Assembly: GCF_024600715.1 (NCBI RefSeq)
Contig: NZ_CP102332.1
Coordinates: 3,038,001-3,102,000, forward strand
Length of the DNA: 64,000 bases
Direction of reading: 5' to 3'
Origin: Streptomyces changanensis
GTDB taxonomy: Bacteria; Actinomycetota; Actinomycetes; Streptomycetales; Streptomycetaceae
Below the pieces are notes generated by a model. The model saw only the letters and a list, made by a program, of their open reading frames with translations, was not told the DNA's origin and did not search any database. A program made the translations under genes and the position numbers. Below, in pieces: positions 56,128-64,000 of the stretch; the stretch's first letter is position 1, and each line of letters starts with the position of its first letter.

Positions 56128-56889
56128 CTACTTCTTCTTGCCCTGGTTCTTCACGGCCTCGATGGCGGCCGCGGCGGCGGCCGGGTCGAGGTACGTGCCG
56201 CCCGGGGTGAGCGGGTTGAAGTCGGCGTCCAGCTCGTACGCCAGGGGGATGCCCGTCGGGATGTTGAGGCCCGCGATGTCGGCGTCCGAGATGCCGTCCA
56301 GGTGCTTGACCAGGGCGCGCAGGCTGTTGCCGTGGGCGGCGACCAGGACCGTGCGGCCGGCCAGGAGGTCCGGGACGATGCCGTCGTACCAGTACGGCAG
56401 CATGCGGTCGACGACGTCCTTCAGGCACTCCGTGCGCGGGCGCAGCTCGCTCGGGATGGTGGCGTAGCGCGCGTCACGGGCCTGCGAGAACTCGCTGTCG
56501 TCGGCGAGGACCGGCGGCGGGGTGTCGTACGAGCGGCGCCACAGCATGAACTGCTCCTCGCCGAACTCGGCGAGCGTCTGCGCCTTGTCCTTGCCCTGGA
56601 GGGCGCCGTAGTGGCGCTCGTTCAGCCGCCAGGAGCGGTGGACCGGGATCCAGTGGCGGTCGGCCGCCTCCAGGGCGAGCTGCGCGGTGCGGATCGCGCG
56701 CTTCTGGAGCGACGTGTGCAGGACGTCGGGGAGCAGCCCGGCGTCCTTCAGCAGCTCACCGCCGCGGACCGCCTCCTTCTCGCCCTTCTCGGTGAGGTTG
56801 ACGTCCACCCAGCCGGTGAACAGGTTCTTCGCGTTCCACTCGCTCTCGCCGTGGCGGAGGAGGATCAGCTTGTACGGTGCGTCGGCCAT
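56128..56889 (-). CDS. gpmA: 2,3-bisphosphoglycerate-dependent phosphoglycerate mutase
   Basis: The product is 253 residues. The phosphohistidine motif [12 protein letters not shown] is near the N-terminus. Further motifs are [36 protein letters not shown], the second catalytic His in [14 protein letters not shown], and a Lys-rich end. It interconverts 3- and 2-phosphoglycerate in glycolysis. It is encoded alone. Confidence 0.97.
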   Translation of the reverse strand: MADAPYKLILLRHGESEWNAKNLFTGWVDVNLTEKGEKEAVRGGELLKDAGLLPDVLHTSLQKRAIRTAQLALEAADRHWIPVHRSWRLNERHYGALQGKDKAQTLAEFGEEQFMLWRRSYDTPPPVLADDSEFSQARDARYATIPSELRPRTECLKDVVDRMLPYWYDGIVPDLLAGRTVLVAAHGNSLRALVKHLDGISDADIAGLNIPTGIPLAYELDADFNPLTPGGTYLDPAAAAAAIEAVKNQGKKK

Positions 56890-57005
56890 GCGTACGAGAT
56901 TAGTGGACGCTCCGACGCTTGACGGTCCGCGTCAATTGAGTGGCCCCGGCGCACGTGGGCTCGTAAGTTCCGTTGGAGCAGTCAGCCACTTACGGGGGAG
57001 CTCGC

Positions 57006-58538
57006 GTGTCCATCGTCCCGCTCATACGTTCAGCACGCGCCACCGTCTCGGGGCTCCCACCCGGGTTCTGGTGGCTGTGGCTGTCGACGCTGGTGAACCG
57101 GACGGGCGCGTTCGTCCTGACGTTCCTCTCGCTCTTCCTCACCCAGGAGCTGGGCTTCTCCGGCTGGTACGCGGGGCTCGTCGTCGCGCTGCACGGCCTC
57201 GGCGGCATCGCCGGCTCGCCGCTGGGCGGCATGCTGAGCGATCGGTGGGGGCGCCGGCCGACGATGGTCACCGGCCACCTGGCGGCCGCCGCGTGCGCCG
57301 CGGCCCTCGCGGTGGTGACCAGCCCGTGGGCGGTCGCCGCGGTGGTGCTGGTCATGGGCGTCGCGATGCAGTCGGTGCGGCCCGCGATCGGCGCGACCAT
57401 CGCCGACCAGGTGCCCGAGCACGACCGGCGCCGCGCCTACGCGCTGAACTACTGGGCGCTGAACCTCGGCTTCGCCATCGCGGCGACCGGCGGCGGCGCG
57501 GCCCTGGTCTTCGGCTACCGGGCGCTGTTCGTCGCCGAGGCGGTCGCGGTGGTCCTGTGCGCGCTGATCGTCTTCATGCGGCTGCCGGAGACCCGTCCCG
57601 AGGCCCCGGTCGGCGCGGACGGCAAGAGCACGGCCGAGCCGCGCCTGACCACGCTCGACGTGCTGCGGGACGGACCGTTCCGCACGCTGGTGCTGCTGAG
57701 CCTGCTGGTGTGCACGGTCTTCAGCACGCCGTGGGTCGGCCTGCCGCTGACGATGACCTCGCAGGGCCTGGAGCCGAACGCGTACGGCGTGGTCATCGCG
57801 GTGAACGGCGTGGTGATCGTCGGCTTCCAGCTGCTGGTCAACCGCATCACCGACAAGCGCTCGCCGGTCGCGCTGCTCGTCGTCTCGTCGCTGCTGTTCG
57901 CCGCCGGTACCGGCGCGACGGCGCTGGCTGGGTCGCCGGTGGCGTTCGCGGCGACGGTGGTCGTGTGGACGATCGGCGAGATGGTGTACATCCCGGTCAA
58001 CGCCGCCGCCACGGCCCGCCTCGCCCCGGTGCACGCCCGGGGCCGGTACCAGGGCGTGATGGGCATGGCCTGGGGCGTGGGCGGGTTCGTGGCGCCGGTG
58101 CTGGCCGGCTGGATCGCCACCGGCCCGGGCCCGGCCGCGCTGTGGATCGGCTGCGCGGTCGTCGCGCTGATCGCCGCCGTCGGGTACGGGACGCTGCTGC
58201 GACGGGCCCTGGGCTCCGACGAGCGGGAGCGCGGGGCGGTGGCGGGCGGCGCCGGGGACACACGTGGCGCGGGTGGGGCGGGGCCGGTCGCGGCTGCCGG
58301 GGCGGATGGTTCGGTGGAAGCGGTTGGTCCTGCGGGAGCCGTTGGCCTCGCTGGGGCCGATGCCCCGGAGGCTGAGGGGCGGGTGGGGGCCGCGGTGGTG
58401 AAGGTTCCGGCGCAGAAGACCGCGGCGGGCGCCGTGGCCCCGGCCGCTGTCGTTCCCGCCGCCGCCGCGACGGCGGCCTCCGCGGCGGCCGGGTCCGGTG
58501 ACGGTAGGGCCGCCGCGGGGCGTGCCGGCGCCGTGTGA
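57006..58538 (+). CDS. Major facilitator superfamily transporter
   Basis: The product is 510 residues from GTG 57006 (GGGGAG 6 nt before). About 12 membrane helices occupy residues 18-400. The MFS motif A between helices 2 and 3 reads GGMLSDRWGRRP. The pattern fits a DHA1-type drug exporter, but the substrate is unknown. The last ~110 residues are Ala/Gly/Val-rich low-complexity sequence not needed for the fold, a likely repeat-driven extension. Confidence 0.93.
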   Translation: MSIVPLIRSARATVSGLPPGFWWLWLSTLVNRTGAFVLTFLSLFLTQELGFSGWYAGLVVALHGLGGIAGSPLGGMLSDRWGRRPTMVTGHLAAAACAAALAVVTSPWAVAAVVLVMGVAMQSVRPAIGATIADQVPEHDRRRAYALNYWALNLGFAIAATGGGAALVFGYRALFVAEAVAVVLCALIVFMRLPETRPEAPVGADGKSTAEPRLTTLDVLRDGPFRTLVLLSLLVCTVFSTPWVGLPLTMTSQGLEPNAYGVVIAVNGVVIVGFQLLVNRITDKRSPVALLVVSSLLFAAGTGATALAGSPVAFAATVVVWTIGEMVYIPVNAAATARLAPVHARGRYQGVMGMAWGVGGFVAPVLAGWIATGPGPAALWIGCAVVALIAAVGYGTLLRRALGSDERERGAVAGGAGDTRGAGGAGPVAAAGADGSVEAVGPAGAVGLAGADAPEAEGRVGAAVVKVPAQKTAAGAVAPAAVVPAAAATAASAAAGSGDGRAAAGRAGAV

Positions 58539-58569
58539 GCCCGCGGGGCGGTCGGCCGGTGAGGGTTCC

Positions 58570-58604
58570 GGGGGCGTACGGACACGGGGGTGCCGTACGC
58601 CCCC
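58570..58604 (+). terminator. Terminator after the MFS gene
   Basis: A perfect 12-bp stem (58570-58581 with 58593-58604) with an 11-nt loop. The rest of the gap to 58812 is G-rich repeats of GGCGTCCGGGCGCGGG type and holds no gene. Confidence 0.82.
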
Positions 58605-58812
58605 GGGCGTGTACCCGGGGGCGGCACATGGCGGCCGGGGGGCGCCGTGGTGGCCGCGTAGCGGTGGCGGGGTGGCCGCCGTGGCGGTCGCGGGCGTCCG
58701 GGCGCGGGGCGGTGGCGGGCGCCGGGCGCGGGGGTGCCGGGGTGGCCGCCGTGGTGGCCGCGGGGCGTCCGGGCGCGGGCGCGGGGCGTCCGGGCGCGGG
58801 GGGTGCCGGGGG

Positions 58813-59301
58813 TCAGTCGGACGGCTGGGTGAGGTGGCTGAAGGCGTCGAGGTTGCGGGTGGACTCGCCGCGCGAGACCCGCCACTCGTACTCCTTGCGG
58901 ATCGCCGAGGCGTACCCCATCTCCAGCAGGGTGTTGAACGAGCCGTCCGCCGCCTCCAGGACCGAGCCCATGAGGCGGTCCAGCTCCTCGGGCGTGACGG
59001 CGGAGAGCGGGAGCTTGCCGGTGAGGTAGATGTCGCCGTGGCCGTCGACGGCGTAGCCGACCCCGTACAGCTTGAGGTTGCGCTCCAGCAGCCAGCGGTG
59101 GACGCCCGCCTCGTTCTCCTCCGGGTGGCGGATCACGAACGCGTTCAGCGACAGGGAGTGGTTGCCCAGGCGCAGGGACAGCGTGGTGGACAGCTTGTTG
59201 GTGCCGGGCAGCGTGACGACGTACGAGCCGGGCTCCGGTGACTCCCAGGCCAGGTCGGCGTCGTGCAGTGCGGACTCGATGATCTGCCGTGCGTCAGCCA
59301 T
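58813..59301 (-). CDS. YbjN-domain protein
   Basis: The product is 162 residues. The YbjN fold, related to type III secretion chaperones, shows in [38 protein letters not shown] and [26 protein letters not shown]. There is no signal or enzyme motif, and function is unknown. Its ATG overlaps the end of mshA by 8 nt, so it is translated with the mycothiol gene; a role near thiol or stress control is possible. Confidence 0.94.
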   Translation of the reverse strand: MADARQIIESALHDADLAWESPEPGSYVVTLPGTNKLSTTLSLRLGNHSLSLNAFVIRHPEENEAGVHRWLLERNLKLYGVGYAVDGHGDIYLTGKLPLSAVTPEELDRLMGSVLEAADGSFNTLLEMGYASAIRKEYEWRVSRGESTRNLDAFSHLTQPSD

Positions 59302-60655
59302 GGGGCGAGCGTACGCGACGGCGGTGCTCGTGCATCGCAGCCGCGTACACGTCGGCGGTGGCCGACGCGGCCCGGTCCCAGCCGAAGGACCGCGCGTGGC
59401 GGGCCGCCGCGTCCCCGAGGCGGCCGGTGAGGTCCGGGTCGGCCGCGAAACGGCCCAGTACGCGCGCGTAGTCGCCCGGGTCGTGGCCCTCGACCAGGAA
59501 CCCCGTCTCGCCGTGCCGTACGGCCACGGGCAGGCCCCCTACGGCGGCGGCCACGACCGGGGTACCGGTCGCCTGCGCCTCGATGGCGACGAGCCCGAAC
59601 GACTCGCTGTGCGAGGGCATGACCAGGACGCTCGCCGCCCGGAACCAGTCCGCGAGTCCGGCCTGGGCGACCGGCGGGTGGAAGCGCACGACGTCCGCGA
59701 TGCCGAGGCGGGCCGCCAGCTTCTGCAGGCCCTCCGGCTTGCTGAGGCCGCTGCCGCTGGGCCCGCCCACGACGGGGACGACCATCCGCGCGCGCAGCGA
59801 CGGCTCGGCGGCCAGGAGCCGGGCGGCCGCGTGGAGCAGCACGTCGGGGGCCTTGAGGGGCTGTATGCGGCCCGCGAAGAGCGGCACGAACGCGTCGGCC
59901 GGCAGTCCGAGGCGGGCGCGGGCGGCGGCCCGGCCGTCGGCGGGGCGGAACCGGTCGAGGTTGACGCCCGGGTGGACGACGGCGACGCGCTCCGGGTCGG
60001 CGTCGTAGTGGTGGACCAGTTCGTCGGCCTCGCCGGCCGTGTTGGCGATGAGCCGGTCGGAGGCCCTCACGATCTGCGTCTCGCCGATCACGCGGGCGGC
60101 CGGTTCGGGGGTGTCGCCCTCGGCGAGCGACGCGTTCTTGACCTTGGCCATCGTGTGCATCGCGTGCACGAGGGGCGTGCGCCACCGCTCGGCGGCCAGC
60201 CAGCCGACGTGGCCGCTGAGCCAGTAGTGGGAGTGGACCAGGTCGTAGTGGCCGGGCCGGTTGCCCGCCCAGGCCCGCATGACGCCGTGGGTGAAGGCGC
60301 ACAGCTGGGCCGGGAGGTCCTCCTTGTTGAGGCCCTCGTAGGGGCCGGCGTCGACATGCCGTACGAGGACGCCGGGGGCGAGCTCCACGGACGGTGGCAG
60401 CCCGCCGGCCGTGGCGCGGGTGAAGACCTCCACCTCGATGTCGATCGCGGCGAGACGTTTCGCCAGTTCCACGATGTAGACGTTCATGCCGCCGGCGTCG
60501 CCCGTGCCCGGCTGGTGCAGCGGCGACGTGTGGACGCTCAGCATGGCGACGCGCCGTGGGACGCGGTGCCCGCGCGTGCCGCGGTGGCGGCCCGGCAGCC
60601 GGAGCCGGGGCGGCGGTACCAGGGTGCCGGCGAGCCGGGACACGTACTGGCTCAC
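59294..60655 (-). CDS. mshA: D-inositol-3-phosphate glycosyltransferase (mycothiol synthesis)
   Basis: The product is 453 residues from GTG 60655 ([10 protein letters not shown]), with AAGGA upstream. It is a GT4 glycosyltransferase: [33 protein letters not shown], the acceptor region, [25 protein letters not shown] and the donor-binding [18 protein letters not shown]. It joins GlcNAc from UDP-GlcNAc to inositol phosphate, the committed step of mycothiol. The frame stays open upstream, but the added part is not family-like. A sigma-R-like promoter lies upstream. Confidence 0.97.
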   Translation of the reverse strand: MSQYVSRLAGTLVPPPRLRLPGRHRGTRGHRVPRRVAMLSVHTSPLHQPGTGDAGGMNVYIVELAKRLAAIDIEVEVFTRATAGGLPPSVELAPGVLVRHVDAGPYEGLNKEDLPAQLCAFTHGVMRAWAGNRPGHYDLVHSHYWLSGHVGWLAAERWRTPLVHAMHTMAKVKNASLAEGDTPEPAARVIGETQIVRASDRLIANTAGEADELVHHYDADPERVAVVHPGVNLDRFRPADGRAAARARLGLPADAFVPLFAGRIQPLKAPDVLLHAAARLLAAEPSLRARMVVPVVGGPSGSGLSKPEGLQKLAARLGIADVVRFHPPVAQAGLADWFRAASVLVMPSHSESFGLVAIEAQATGTPVVAAAVGGLPVAVRHGETGFLVEGHDPGDYARVLGRFAADPDLTGRLGDAAARHARSFGWDRAASATADVYAAAMHEHRRRVRSPHG

Positions 60656-60794
60656 GTCGTCGGTCCTTCCGCTCAGGGTCTGGGGCCGGGGCCGGGGCCC
60701 GTGTTCCCAGCCTGTGGGGCTGGTTCCCGGGGCCGGATGTGCGGGCGTAGGGGCATGGCGGAGGGAGGCGCGTGCTCCTCTCCCGTTGCCGCAC

Positions 60795-60822
60795 AACAGT
60801 GGAGGGGCTCCTTTCATTTCCC
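60795..60822 (-). promoter_or_regulatory. mshA: Sigma-R-like promoter of mshA
   Basis: On the minus strand GGGAAA, 19 bp, GTT resembles the thiol-stress sigma-R consensus GGGAAT-N18-GTT with one base change and one extra spacer base. mshA belongs to the sigma-R regulon in S. coelicolor. The remaining 60823-61150 is repeat-rich (CCCTCCGGCGGTGGGC-type units at 61013-61110) without a gene. Confidence 0.55.
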
Positions 60823-61150
60823 TCTTTGCCAATTCATTACGGGAGTGGGGGTGGGTCCCGGGCGAGGGGCGGCGGGGCAGGGGCGGCTGGGGCGGGTCCG
60901 CGTCCGGGGCGGCGAGGGCGGGTGCGTGCCGGGGGCGGTGCCGGGGCGTATCCGGGCCCGGGGCGAGGGGGGTGGCACGGGGGTGCGGGGGCCGGTGCGG
61001 GGGTCGCCGGGCTGCCTCCGGCGGTGGGCCCGGCGCGGTCGTCGGCGGGTGCCGCCGGGCTGCTCTCCGGCGGTGGGCCGCCCCCGGAACTGCCCTCCGG
61101 CGGTGGGCGGGCCCCCGGCGGCACGGTGGGGAACGTCTACGCTCGTCCCC

Positions 61151-61969
61151 ATGGCCCCGCGTACGACCCGACCTGTCGGCACCCCCACCCGCGGGACCAC
61201 CAACCCGAACCGGTTGCGCCGCATGGACCGCTGGATCGCGGCCGAGCACGGCCCCGCCCTGCGCCGCGCGGACGCCCCGCCGGTCGCCGTGGACCTCGGG
61301 TACGGGGCGGCGCCCTGGACGGCCGTCGAGTTGCTGGAGCGGCTGCGGCGGGACGCGGACCCACGCGCGCGCGTGGTGGGCGTGGAGATCGACCCCGCGC
61401 GCGTGGCGGCGGCACGCCCCTACGCGCGCGAGGGCCTGTCCTTCGCGCACGGCGGCTTCGAGGTGCCGGTCGACGGGCCGGTGTCGCTGATCCGGGCGGC
61501 GAACGTGCTGCGCCAGTACGACGAGGACCAGGTCCGGGAGGTGTGGGCGCGCCTGTGCGGGCGGCTCACGGCGCCGGACGGGCTGCTGGTGGAAGGCACC
61601 TGCGACGAGGTGGGGCGCCGGCACGTGTGGGTGGCGCTCGGGCCGGAGGGGCCGCGCACGGTGACGTTCGCCACGCGGCTGGGCTCGCTGGAGCGACCGT
61701 CGGACCTGGCGGAGCGGCTGCCCAAGGCGCTCATCCACCGGAACGTGCCGGGTGAGCCCGTGTACGACTTCCTGCGGGACTTCGACCGGGCGTGGGCGGC
61801 CGCCGCCCCGTACGCCTCCCTCGGCGCCCGGCAGCGCTGGATCGCGACGGCGGCGGCACTGGACGCGCGGTGGCCCCTGGTGGACGGGCGGAGGCGTTGG
61901 CGGCAGGGGGAGTTGACGGTGCGTTGGGAAGCGCTGGCGCCGCGCGGGTGGCGGGGCGCGGGAGCCTAG
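61151..61969 (+). CDS. Class I SAM-dependent methyltransferase-like protein
   Basis: The product is 272 residues. The motif I-like SAM loop is [18 protein letters not shown], the acidic motif II is [14 protein letters not shown], and [14 protein letters not shown] follows. The DxGxG of motif I reads DLGYGAAP. The C-terminal third ([24 protein letters not shown]) is conserved-looking. The substrate is unknown. TACGCT 8 nt before the ATG suggests transcription begins at or near the start codon. It is divergent from mshA. Confidence 0.9.
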   Translation: MAPRTTRPVGTPTRGTTNPNRLRRMDRWIAAEHGPALRRADAPPVAVDLGYGAAPWTAVELLERLRRDADPRARVVGVEIDPARVAAARPYAREGLSFAHGGFEVPVDGPVSLIRAANVLRQYDEDQVREVWARLCGRLTAPDGLLVEGTCDEVGRRHVWVALGPEGPRTVTFATRLGSLERPSDLAERLPKALIHRNVPGEPVYDFLRDFDRAWAAAAPYASLGARQRWIATAAALDARWPLVDGRRRWRQGELTVRWEALAPRGWRGAGA

Positions 61970-62040
61970 CCCGCGCGGCGGGCCAGCCCGCCGAGGGGCG
62001 GCCGGGTGCGGACGTGAAGCACTCGGACGCGGCCCCGGGC

Positions 62041-62098
62041 GCTCGGGTACGGACGCGGGGCGCTCGGGTACGGACGCGGGGCGCTCGGGTACGTCCGC
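62041..62098 (+). repeat. 21-bp tandem repeat, about 2.8 copies
   Basis: The unit GCTCGGGTACGGACGCGGGGC is repeated at 62041, 62062 and 62083, the last unit diverging after GTAC. It lies in the 61970-62367 gap, which holds no gene. Confidence 0.92.
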
Positions 62099-62255
62099 AG
62101 GCGCAACCGCAGGGGCATGGGTACGCGGGCCCGGCGGGCGCGGGAGTGTAGGGCCCCGGGCCCGTCCGCGAGGGGCGGCCTGTGGACAACCCGCCCTGGT
62201 GGCGCCACCTGTGGGCAGCCTGTGGACAGTGGGGCCGGCGCCGCTCCACGACCCT

Positions 62256-62304
62256 GTTACTTTCGCGCTCTACATGGCACGATCGCCGGGGCACCGAAAG
62301 TTAC
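62256..62304. promoter_or_regulatory. Inverted repeat upstream of the NlpC/P60 gene
   Basis: GTTACTTTCG and CGAAAGTTAC are near-perfect inverted 10-mers, 29 bp apart, in an unusually AT-rich patch about 65-110 bp before the start codon. It may be an operator or an RNA stem in the leader. I do not see the c-di-AMP riboswitch that often precedes such genes. Confidence 0.5.
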
Positions 62305-62367
62305 TGACGGTAAATCAGATGGGGTGCGGTGCCGCCTGGTCGGTCGACGTCCGGAGGGGGAGAGCTT

Positions 62368-63429
62368 GTGAACCGACGCCGCTGCGTCTCTGTCGCGATC
62401 ACCGTGGTGTGCGCCCTGACCGTGCTGGCGGGGCCCGCGCACGCCGCGCCCGCGCCGACACCGTCACCGGGCGCCGGCGCCCCGGTGGCACCGAAGAAGA
62501 GCCTGGAGGAGGTGCGCGCCGAGATCGACGCCCTGTACCGGCAGGCCGCCTCCGCCACGGACGCGTACAACCTCGCCGAGGAACAGGCGAAGAAGCAGTC
62601 AGCGGAGATCGTCCGGCTGTCGAAGGCGATCGTCGACGGCCGGGAGCGGATCGACGACCTGAAGAGACGGGCGGGAGCCGCGGCCCGCGCCCAGTACCGC
62701 AACGGCGGCATCCCCGAGGAGGCGAAGCTCGTCCTCACCGACGACCCGCGCCTCTTCCTGGAGAGCACCAACCGCGTCGTGCAGGGCCAGAAGGCCACGC
62801 GAGACCTGCTGACCGAGCTCCAGAAACGCCAGGACGACCTGGAGACGTACACCAGGGACGCCAGCGCCGAGTACGGCCGGCTGGAGGCCAACCGCGTCAA
62901 GCAGGCCCGGACGAAGAAGCTCATACAGGACAGGATCGCGGCGGCGGAGCAGCTGGAGTCCCGCCTGGAGGTCGCCGAGCGGGAGCGGCTGCGCGAGCTG
63001 GAGCGGCGGGCGCAGAACGACGCGCAGGCCGAGTGGCTGGCCTCCGGCGCCCTGCGGGAGATCGGCAGCAGTGCGACCGCCGAGGGCAGGAAGGCCATCG
63101 CGTACGCGACCGCGCAGATCGGCAAGCCGTACGTGTGGGGTGCCGAAGGCCCGGACTCGTTCGACTGCTCGGGGCTCACCCTGCGGGCCTGGGGCGCGGC
63201 GGGGCGGGGCATACCGCGCACGTCGCAGGAGCAGTGGCGGCTCCTGCCGCGCGTCGCGGTGCGGGACCTGCGTCCCGGCGACCTGATCATCTACTTCGAG
63301 GACGCCAGCCACGTGGGGATCTACGTCGGCGACGGCCGGATGGTGCACGCCCCGCGACCGGGGCGGGACATCACGGTCGCGGGCGCCGGCTCGATGCCGA
63401 TCCTCGGCGTGGTCCGACCGGACAAGTAG
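62368..63429 (+). CDS. Secreted NlpC/P60 cell-wall endopeptidase with coiled coil
   Basis: The product is 353 residues from GTG 62368 (GGAGGGGGAGAG upstream). A signal peptide (1-29, ending AHAAPA) is followed by a long coiled coil (about 45-225, LEEVRAEIDALYRQA..., RLRELERRAQ). The NlpC/P60 domain has catalytic Cys in DSFDCSGLTLRAW, His in DASHVGIYVGDGRMVHAPR, and GKPYVWGAEGP. It cleaves peptidoglycan stem peptides, like the RipA-type actinobacterial hydrolases involved in cell separation. The coiled coil may keep it inactive until relieved. Confidence 0.96.
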   Translation: MNRRRCVSVAITVVCALTVLAGPAHAAPAPTPSPGAGAPVAPKKSLEEVRAEIDALYRQAASATDAYNLAEEQAKKQSAEIVRLSKAIVDGRERIDDLKRRAGAAARAQYRNGGIPEEAKLVLTDDPRLFLESTNRVVQGQKATRDLLTELQKRQDDLETYTRDASAEYGRLEANRVKQARTKKLIQDRIAAAEQLESRLEVAERERLRELERRAQNDAQAEWLASGALREIGSSATAEGRKAIAYATAQIGKPYVWGAEGPDSFDCSGLTLRAWGAAGRGIPRTSQEQWRLLPRVAVRDLRPGDLIIYFEDASHVGIYVGDGRMVHAPRPGRDITVAGAGSMPILGVVRPDK

Positions 63430-63510
63430 GGGCGTTCGGGACACGGTGGCGCGGCTCACGGCCGCGAGTGGCGACCCTCGGCAGGGGTCCGCCAACCGCG
63501 TGATGTTTCT

Positions 63511-63540
63511 CATGGGGAGGGCGCCAACTACCTCCCCATG
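63511..63540 (+). terminator. Hairpin after the NlpC/P60 gene
   Basis: A perfect 10-bp stem (CATGGGGAGG/CCTCCCCATG) with a 10-nt loop, 81 bp past the stop. A second small palindrome CGGCATATGCCG follows at 63543-63554. Confidence 0.6.
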
Positions 63541-63672
63541 CGCGGCATATGCCGCCGACTCTTCACCGATCGCCATTCCGTTCGGACGCCGGGTGCCGCT
63601 ATGGTCCCCGTCGGCGGGGCGTCGTCCGACGCTCAGCCCGCACCCTCGGGGGGAGGGAAGGAAACCGAACCG

Positions 63673-64000
63673 ATGCCCGTACCCGCGCCCGTGCCCGCAC
63701 AGCGCCAGAGGGTGAACCCGCTCGACCTGTCGAACGGCGACCTGACCCTGCTGGTGATCGAGGACGACCCTGCGGGCACCTTCACCGTCCCCGAACTGGT
63801 CGACGCCGGCGGCGGACGGGTCCGCATACGCACCGCCCGGAACCTCACCGAGGCCGAGCGGCTCCTCACCGACGACGTGCACTGCGTCCTGGTCGACCTG
63901 GACCTGCCCGCCGACGCCCGCCGGGGCGACGACCCACTGGCCGCCCTGCGCCACGTCCTCCAGGTGGCCCCGCGCCACGCGGTGCTCGCCCTGACCACGT
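63673..64000 (+). CDS. Receiver-domain protein, probable PP2C-type regulator (partial)
   Basis: The 5' part (109 codons) runs off the right edge. From ATG 63673, with GGAGGGAAGGA 11 nt upstream, a receiver-like domain begins: LTLLVIEDDPAGTFTVPELVDAG, helix TEAERLLTDD, then the phosphoacceptor strand CVLVDLDLP and AVLALTT. In this chromosomal neighbourhood such receivers usually precede a SpoIIE/PP2C phosphatase domain. That part lies outside the window and is inference. Confidence 0.8.
   Translation, partial: MPVPAPVPAQRQRVNPLDLSNGDLTLLVIEDDPAGTFTVPELVDAGGGRVRIRTARNLTEAERLLTDDVHCVLVDLDLPADARRGDDPLAALRHVLQVAPRHAVLALTT

Noticed and set aside
60815..60850. A seven-codon peptide (MNWQRGK) and an in-frame upstream ATG for mshA
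   Set aside because: The mshA N-terminus at GTG 60655 matches the family; the extra upstream residues do not, and the same bases fit a sigma-R-like promoter.
62240..62367. c-di-AMP (ydaO) riboswitch before the NlpC/P60 gene
   Set aside because: I looked for the conserved ydaO core because it often precedes such genes, and could not find it.

Overview
The window is chromosomal DNA from a Streptomyces or a very close relative. The evidence is the extreme GC content, GTG and TTG starts, and genes I associate with this genus: msiK, cdgB, a HbpS-SenS-SenR system, a mtpA-like metallothionein gene beside phoU, mshA, DasR-type operators, a SoxR box before a quinone reductase, and a groEL paired with CIRCE elements. 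Gene order resembles the core region of the S. coelicolor chromosome between gpmA/mshA and groEL2. That comparison is from memory and was not computed.

Layout. 1-6349 (minus strand): a contact or secreted polymorphic toxin (ALF repeats, Ala-rich coiled coils, HINT domain, RNase A-like C-terminus), a small likely immunity gene, and a secreted trypsin-fold pseudo-protease with lectin and FG-GAP repeats, cut by the left edge. 6548-11732: groEL2 behind two tandem CIRCE operators, a cold-shock protein, and a moaD-like/thrC operon behind a SAM-I riboswitch. 11882-15232: gpgS, otsA and convergent otsB (glucosylglycerate and trehalose). 15472-16215: two families of long tandem repeats in an otherwise empty kilobase. 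16296-23389: an amino-sugar cluster (binding lipoprotein, SIS isomerase, ROK kinase, nagA, tagatose/fructose-6-P-type kinase, class II aldolase) with DasR-like dre sites. 23549-33837: CBM35-like membrane protein, diguanylate cyclase CdgB with a BldD-like box, flavin reductase, arfB, terD, GNAT, M1 lipoprotein peptidase, and HbpS-SenS-SenR. 34064-40726: FAD oxidoreductase, SoxR-box quinone reductase, GNAT, tRNA-Thr(UGU), msiK, and a nucleotidyltransferase. 40981-48667: XRE-cupin regulator, DoxX protein, rlmB, cysS, ispF, ispD and carD. 49361-53348: lipoprotein, phoP-phoR, PHO box, phoU, mtpA. 53487-64000: GGCT-like protein, LysR, a frameshifted exported protein, gpmA, MFS transporter, ybjN-like gene, mshA, methyltransferase, NlpC/P60 endopeptidase and a partial receiver-domain protein.

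How the parts work together. Most of the window is housekeeping and stress control: heat shock (HrcA/CIRCE), redox and thiol control (SoxR box, SenRS, mycothiol synthesis with a sigma-R-like promoter), phosphate control (PhoRP, PHO box, PhoU), c-di-GMP control, and sugar uptake energised by MsiK. The accessory parts are the toxin/immunity/pseudo-protease end and the repeat-filled gaps. I found no CRISPR array, insertion sequence, prophage or complete antibiotic biosynthetic cluster.

Long overlapping reading frames on the opposite strand are GC-bias shadows and were left out. No searches or structure predictions were run; names rest on recognised motifs, length and context.
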